A stretch of 27,463 nucleotides of DNA. Source: Apostichopus parvimensis. Lineage: Eukaryota; Echinodermata; Holothuroidea; Aspidochirotida; Stichopodidae. How positions within the stretch are numbered: the first letter of the stretch is position 1; every line of letters begins with the position of its first letter. The position numbers were made by a program, and so were the translations under genes. The stretch lies in contig KN886545.1 in assembly GCA_000934455.1 (NCBI GenBank), positions 3,932-31,394 on the forward strand, in the 5' to 3' direction. The notes below the pieces were generated by a model. It made no database searches, had not been told where the DNA came from, and saw only the letters and a list, made by a program, of their open reading frames with translations. Positions 22,940 through 27,463 of this stretch are shown one piece after another.

Positions 22940-23260
22940 ATTGGTATTTGATCCTAGCAGGATCTTTTTTCCAAAACCAAGTTTGCATTTGAAAAAGTTC
23001 CAAAGGTAGGAAAACAAATGAGGATTGTAAGTCCTTAAAATTGGAGTAACCCAGTTCTTGAGTTTCTTCGTTCTCTGACCTCTGGTGACCTTAAATGTCA
23101 CTTGGCCTCAAGAAGAAAGAGAAGAAAAATGGCCCAAGAAGATTAACTTTGCTTTTAGAAGAATATTCTGCTAGGATTAAATCATCAGATTGCCAACCAT
23201 TAAACTAACACCTATACAGGCTTTTTGCCAAAGATTAGCAATTTCTGTTAACGATTTCCT
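22940..23260. repeat. Diverged second copy of the GATCCTAGCAGGATC repeat
   Basis: TTTGATCCTAGCAGGATCTT on the left and TTCTGCTAGGATTAAATCAT on the right repeat the arms of the 11609-11679 element but enclose about 200 bp. The right flank also shares ACAGGCT and a TTAGCA.TTT stretch with the first copy's right flank. It lies 20-340 bp beyond the stop of the AT-hook gene. Confidence 0.55.
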
Positions 23261-23281
23261 CTCTTTGTGATCTTTACATTT

Positions 23282-23440
23282 TTATTCAATTTCCTTAATT
23301 CTTGCTGAAGACAGCCGTTTCTTCCCCTTTCCCTCTACTGTTTCGATGAATGTTTCAACCGTCTCTCGATCAAGGAGCTGATTTGGTGATGGGTTTTGAC
23401 TTCTTCTTCTCAGGTTGTAAGGTGATTTACCAGAAGGAGA
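23282..23440 (-). CDS. AT-hook gene terminal exon
   Basis: The acceptor TTTTTTTTCATCAG is followed in phase 0 by SPSGKSPYNLRRRSQNPSPN, then QLLDRETVETFIETVEGKGK and KRLSSARIKEIE, ending in TAA at 23284-23282. An AATAAA hexamer overlaps the stop (23286-23281). Whether it is used for polyadenylation is unclear because it would leave almost no 3' UTR. Confidence 0.85.
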   Translation of the reverse strand, partial: SPSGKSPYNLRRRSQNPSPNQLLDRETVETFIETVEGKGKKRLSSARIKEIE

Positions 23441-26400
23441 CTGATGAAAAAAAACAAAGACTAGACATTTACATAATGTGCCTTTAATATTTGGTTTTGT
23501 TTATTTTCTTCAAAATAAAAGAATACTAAAACACATTAAACGGTGTTCTTCTTTAGCAAACTAACACAGTCCCCCTTGAAGTTGGAGAAGGATATCCAGT
23601 CAGCATTATTTGCAATGAAGCCTCCAACAAAATTTCACATTCTGTTTATCCATGTGGAAATAATACCCAACAGATATGATGAATGAGTATCATTGATTTT
23701 AATTGATTTTGTGAATATGAAATATGAACTGTTAAGGGAGATTTAGATATGCACACACAATGTTTACAGGACAGTACATTTGAATGTTGTACTGATCAGT
23801 GTCCAGTGTTAATACAAATCTGTTTAGTTCACAAGTTTAGGAGCTTTCCACATGATTTTCATTCATGTTCCTTTAGGGGGGTGGGGTGGGGGTTGGGAGG
23901 GGAGGGGTGTTGAGCTGGTCGTCATTCAATGTCTATTTATCAAGTATTCTGAGGAATGAGTGAGTGACAGAGAAATATAAATTTAGGAAAACCTCTCCTT
24001 TTGGTTTCTTACTTAATTGATTCTTACAAACTTAAACAATTTTAGGAGCTTTCCCCATGAGATTCATTCATGTTCCTTTAGGTGGGGGAGGGGAGGGGTG
24101 TTGGGCTGGTCATTCAATGTCTATTTATCAATTATTCTGAGGAATGAGTGAGTGACAGAGGAATCTTTCTGTTTTGGTTTTGAACTTAGTTGCTTCTTAC
24201 ACAGTTCTCCAATACTCACTGTAAAAGGTGTTGAGTTGCGTGATGTGTTGTTCTTGCTTCCCTTGGGTCGCCCTCTCTTCTTGACAGTCACAGAAATCTC
24301 CCCATGTGGAGATGTAAAGGTCAGTTTACTCATATCTGCAAGATTAAATGCCAAGGAAAAATTGGTGTGATGAAAAATTAGATGTAACTTCTTCTTTTTT
24401 TGTATTTTTGTATTATATATTTTTATTTACATATTTAATTTATATATTTTATGGGCCTATTTATGTGTTTCATTGAACATTCATTGCATTGATCTAGAAT
24501 TTTCTGTTACATGACTTCTGAAGAAAAGTTTAGTTTACTTGGATATCCTCTTCAATGTTTTTCCTGACACAATGTGGTCCATTAGCTTGACTTGTTAAAT
24601 TCCAAATGATGAAGTAAAAATAAAAAAGTTTGAAACTTTTCAAATACTATTTACATGTGATTCAATCTAATATGAAAAGTTTCCAGGTGAATAAAAAACA
24701 GTTGAGTATCAAAATTAATTAAATACTCACTTATTAACCTTGGCCTTGTGAGACAATCAAGAGGTTGACTCACTCATTAACCTTGGCTTTGTGAGATCAT
24801 CTAGAAGGAGGCTAACTCATTAACCTTGGCTTTGTGAGACAATCATGAGGAAATGCCCTAGTTGGATTACTTGCCAGTATTATAACAAGACATGACTTGA
24901 GTCAGAAAATTTCAAACTGAGGTGACTCTAACAGGTTTGTCAACTCCCCCCCCCCCCTCCCTCGGAAATAATTTTTAAGAAAAGTCACCCAGGAAAGAAC
25001 CTGGGCACAAAAACCAAACTACCGAAGGACTGATCCGCTCTCAACCCCAGTCCCCTTGCATTGGGACTGTGACTGTGTGATCATCGTCGGGTGTGCATCA
25101 CCATTCCCCTCGAAAGGGAACAGATATTACACATGATCTTAGCCAAAAGGCCGAGAATAATACAGAAATAATACAGTCAACCTGTGTCACGAAAATCGCT
25201 GATAATGATTCGACTCTACTTTTACACTGCAGGAATTGTTATTCTGAGTAATAATCGGGAAGTCAGATGATACCGTTGACCAACGAAAGCAAAATAATCA
25301 CATACACTAACCCATTTCAGATCTGTTGAAGGAAGAGGCATTCAATATGGGTACACCTGAATCCAGGATGACCGGTGTCGTCGAACGGCTAGGTCTGCGG
25401 CTGCTGGGTAAGGCGCTAACGTAGCTCTCCGCGTCAGAGTCGCTGCTGTAGTCAGATTGATTTGGCATGTATGTGATGTCACAATCCTCTTGGTATGGCG
25501 ATGTTATTGCAGATAGTGACGAGGGACCTGATTGGATAGAGATAAGAAGAATAAGACAATGAAGACAAAACACTGCACATGATATCAATACTTTTGTGAA
25601 CCTATTGCTTGGTGAATGAAATAATAAATCATAGCTGATCCTAGTCATAATCAGAGGAGGTAGAAAATAATGTAAGCAAAGCTGACATTTTTTTATTATT
25701 AATAAGTGTGAAGTTTAAATTTTATATCTGGTAAGTAAAAAAAAAAAAAAACCTTTGACATCCAAGCACATCAGGAAACTTGTACTTATTATGAGCAGTC
25801 CACATGCCAAAGTTGGATTAATAACATCATTGACCTTTTGCGATATCATTTTTGCAACCATGGTAGTCACACCCACATACATCAAACCAACACCAACTGC
25901 ATATATTGTACCTACCTACCTCCAGAAAGTCACCAAAGAGTTAGTGAACCAATATGGTTTGGTAATATATTGAATTTAAACATTAGCCAAAAGGACAGAA
26001 TACTGAGCTAAAGAAAAGTCTTGTGCTGAACTTGAAGTATGTATGTATGTATTTTAGATCCTCCTGCAACCATGGTAGTCACACCCACATACATCAAACC
26101 AACACCAACTGCATATATTGTACCTACCTACCTCCAGAAAGTCACCAAAGAGTTAGTGAACCAATATGGTTTGGTAATATATTGAATTTAAACATTAGCC
26201 AAAAGGACAGAATACTGAGCTAAAGAAAAGTCTTGTGCTGAACTTGAAGTATGTATGTATGTATTTTAGATCCTCCTGCAAGCAGGAACCTCGCAAAGAA
26301 GCCTCATTGGCTTATCAAAGCCGCAAGCTGACCGAAGTCAGTCTCTTAGATTCATATTTAACGGCCATAATTATGAATTGTCAACAACTCTGAAACTAGA

Positions 26401-27463
26401 CGACATACATTAATCTTGGAGTGACTCGAACTCGGGACCTTATGATTGAAAGGCAACGACATTAACCACTGAGCTAACACTCTATAGTATGTCCTACAAG
26501 TATGTCCTACCGATCCCGAAAAAAAAACATTTATTACTTTATGTCTTTAAAATTTTATTTGTAATCACAAATTCACTGTTTTCCTTTATCAAATGCATAA
26601 GTGTTTCCAGGGTAACGGTGAGAATATGAGATGAACGGTGAGATCCCTTGTAGTTTATTTATAAACCAACAATTATTCATCACATTTGCATTCCCACCAT
26701 AAAACAGAAATGGTATGATGAGAGTTCTAGGGAATCAGTGATGGTGGATACCTTGAAGATTTCAAGAGTTTTTCCTTTTTACAAACTATTTACATAAAAG
26801 ATGGCAGTTTGCAAACCTTTCACAGCTGGCATGGATTTTACAGGAAGCGGTGTAAAGCTGGTTTCATTCGTAGCAGTTTGTCTGTTGACAACATTACCTA
26901 AATGTGAAAGGCGAAAAAAGAATATTATGGTTTGAACAGACTTACTAATAATTACTGTAGATAGAGCTAATATCTGCTTAATACATGTAGCAACCACGAG
27001 CAAATAGCTAATTTTTAAGCACAACATAGCTCCTAAGTAAGTAAGTAAGGCGATATTTTTATACTATTTGCTTTTGATTGTTTCCTGTATTTTAAATGTT
27101 TCCTGTATATATTAATTGTTTCATTTCCTGTAAAGCGCTTCGAGCAACGTTGCTGATGAACGCGCTATATAAGTACTATTTTATTATTATATTATTATTA
27201 TTATTAAGTTTTATCTATAAGATGAAGCTACAACAGTTTATGAGAATGCAGGATTAATGCATATTCACGATTCTGCTTTCAACTTAAACTGCATATTCAT
27301 AGGATGCAGAAACAAGGCTACGATCAAAATCATCCAACATAGGGTTTGATGACAAAGGCAAAGCATGTACTTGGATTTAGGTCATTCATATCAAAATGCT
27401 GTACAATAATTTTGGAATATTTTGACGAGAAGTATTCCCTTACCAACTTTTTCATGGAGTTCA
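23282..27463 (-). CDS. 3' part of an unidentified AT-hook protein gene (five exons, open at right edge)
   Basis: Minus-strand exons are 27463-27444 (partial), 26897-26817, 25527-25312, 24335-24220 and 23440-23282. Splice phases agree at every junction (1, 1, 1, 0), and together they encode about 196 C-terminal residues. Features in order are a short stretch ELHEKV; a Ser/Thr/Pro-rich low-complexity region with an acidic patch (SDYSSDSDAES) and SSRRPSRSTTP; a canonical AT-hook (KKRGRPKGSKN); the basic SPYNLRRRSQ; and a charged tail ending KKRLSSARIKEIE. AT-hooks bind the minor groove of AT-rich DNA, so a nuclear or chromatin role is likely. I do not recognise the family. The N-terminal part, which would identify it, lies outside the window. 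Confidence 0.85.
23834..24205. repeat. ~205-bp tandem duplication with G-rich core, AT-hook gene intron
   Basis: TTTAGGAGCTTTCC starts copies at about 23836 and 24041. Both continue through CATTCATGTTCCTTTAGG, a G-rich run, GGTGTTG.GCTGGTC, ATTCAATGTCTATTTATCAA and GAATGAGTGAGTGACAGAG. The copies differ by several indels, so the event is older than the 212-bp duplication. Copy 2 ends just before the donor of the AT-hook exon (24219). Confidence 0.9.
24220..24335 (-). CDS. AT-hook gene exon containing the AT-hook
   Basis: The exon completes an Asp codon (G|AT) and then encodes MSKLTFTSPHGEISVTV, the AT-hook KKRGRPKGSKN (about 24282-24250) and NTSRNSTPFT. The acceptor is ATCTTGCAG and the donor GTGAGT. 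The GRP core with flanking Lys/Arg is the textbook AT-hook signature. Confidence 0.88.
24727..24850. repeat. 43-bp minisatellite, three copies
   Basis: ATTAACCTTGGCTTTGTGAG recurs at 24733, 24776 and 24819 at exactly 43-bp spacing, each followed by a variable ATCATCTAGAAGG-like stretch. It lies in the same intron as the U2-headed element. Confidence 0.9.
24973..25155 (-). ncRNA. U2 snRNA-headed element: snRNA-derived SINE or divergent U2-like RNA
   Basis: On the minus strand the element starts CTCGGCCTTTTGGCTAAGAT, as in the U2 snRNA 5' stem-loop, and continues CATGTGTAATATCTGTTC. The branchpoint-recognition hexamer GTAGTA of U2 reads GTAATA here (25130-25125). After that it departs from U2. 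It has a hairpin at 25120-25104, a second with arms CAGTCCC/GGGACTG (about 25071-25050), an Sm-like GGTTTTTG (25015-25008) and a terminal hairpin CCCAGG/CCTGGG (25005-24988), then TTAAAA. The same six bases ATTATT flank both ends (plus-strand 25156-25161 and 24967-24972). It sits in an intron of the AT-hook gene, same strand. The U2 similarity is clear. Whether it is retroposed or expressed is not decided. Confidence 0.75.
25312..25527 (-). CDS. AT-hook gene exon (216 nt), Ser/Asp-rich
   Basis: Seventy-one codons plus split ends, beginning PSSLSAITSPYQEDCDITYM. It includes SDYSSDSDAESYVSALPSSR and SRSTTPVILDSGVPI, and ends NRSEM. The acceptor is TCCAATCAG and the donor GTTAGT. It has more CpG than its surroundings, as expected for coding sequence here. 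The composition suggests a disordered, phosphorylatable linker. Confidence 0.85.
25854..26277. repeat. Perfect 212-bp tandem duplication
   Basis: Unit 1 (25854-26065) and unit 2 (26066-26277) are identical by eye. Each contains unique intronic sequence and ends in the first ~25 bp of the SINE 3' tail. The full SINE follows only after unit 2. The breakpoints share TGCAA (TTTTTGCAACC and CTCCTGCAAGC), a microhomology signature. Confidence 0.97.
26250..26483 (-). mobile_element. tRNA-derived SINE, copy 3 of family A
   Basis: The minus-strand element begins near 26483 (AGAGTGTTAGCTCAGTGG), has a slightly decayed B box (GAGTTCGAGTCA) and ends in a TACA repeat tail at about 26250. It lies in an intron of the AT-hook gene. 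Its 3' tail is duplicated as part of the adjoining 212-bp tandem repeat. Confidence 0.88.
26817..26897 (-). CDS. AT-hook gene exon (81 nt)
   Basis: The exon encodes NVVNRQTATNETSFTPLPVK then SMPAVK, with split Gly codons at both ends. The acceptor is CACATTTAG. The donor GTTTGC is non-optimal but follows AAAG and is the choice consistent with the downstream phase. A nearby GTAAAT would break the frame. Confidence 0.7.
27124..27213 (+). mobile_element. Truncated retroposon tail (CR1/L2-like 3' end)
   Basis: CTGTAAAGCGCTTCGAGCAA followed by GAACGCGCTATATAAG and a TTATTA repeat tail matches the conserved 3' end shared by many CR1/L2-type LINEs and the SINEs that use them. Only the tail remains, as is common after 5' truncation. 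It lies in an intron of the AT-hook gene. Confidence 0.7.
27444..27463 (-). CDS. AT-hook gene exon (partial, runs off the window)
   Basis: Twenty bases read x-ELHEKV plus G of a split codon, ending at donor GTAAGG (27443-27438). The phase (one base left over) matches the next exon, which begins GT, giving Gly. Confidence 0.65.

Larger units (their letters stand above)
17944..23281. other. Gene-poor interval between ARPC4 and the AT-hook gene
   Basis: It holds the ARPC4 5' UTR and presumably its promoter immediately above 17944, then no convincing exon. A CpG-containing stretch around 19060-19130 has AAGATGGCG, a YY1-like and Kozak-like context, opening a 23-codon frame only. Two short palindromes occur at about 20108-20122 (CGGAGAATATCTCCG) and 20211-20223 (CCGTCATAGACGG). 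The listed repeats account for part of the rest. Confidence 0.5.

Noticed and set aside
25008..25155. Spliced-leader RNA interpretation of the U2-headed element
   Set aside because: An Sm-like site and terminal hairpin fit, but there is no short leader exon followed by GT near the 5' end. The 5' end is U2, and I know of no trans-splicing in the inferred lineage.

Overview
The window is animal nuclear DNA: AT-rich, intron-rich and full of short dispersed repeats, with no operons or bacterial signals. Frequent TAGGCCTA-type motifs, a tRNA-derived SINE that resembles one I associate with sea cucumber sequences, and the protein similarities suggest a marine deuterostome, probably an echinoderm and perhaps a holothurian. 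That identification is an inference.

Two protein-coding genes can be read by splicing, both on the minus strand. (1) A complete gene for Arp2/3 complex subunit 4 (ARPC4, p20-ARC) spans 17943 down to 11284 in six coding exons. They total 507 nt, giving 168 aa plus stop, which is the length I recall for human ARPC4. The first coding exon holds only the ATG and the last holds only Phe plus stop. (2) The 3' end of a second gene runs from the right edge (27463) down to 23282 in five exons with consistent phases. It encodes the C-terminal ~196 residues of a protein I do not recognise, with one canonical AT-hook.

Layout: 1-2190 is non-coding with G/C-run hairpins. 2191-2642 is a CG-rich inverted-repeat element with nested ends. 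3980-4445 is a MITE with long terminal inverted repeats and a 6-bp target duplication. 5936-6352 holds an orphan, CpG-containing reading frame with one in-frame stop. 6653-7055 is a probable tRNA-derived SINE. 8402-8627, 16437-16670 and 26250-26483 are three copies of one tRNA-derived SINE family. 10844-17943 is ARPC4. 17944-23281 is a gene-poor interval with AT-rich inverted repeats and low-complexity DNA. 23282-27463 is the AT-hook gene, whose introns carry tandem duplications, a minisatellite and a U2 snRNA-headed element.

The most unusual item is 24973-25155 on the minus strand. It has a near-intact U2 snRNA 5' end, an unrelated body, an Sm-like site, a terminal hairpin and flanking short direct repeats. 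It looks like an snRNA-headed SINE or a divergent U2-like RNA. Second is a 142-bp tandem duplication that copies the 3' end and splice donor of ARPC4 exon 5. Third is a perfect 212-bp tandem duplication whose breakpoint lies inside a SINE. No single large undescribed system is evident.
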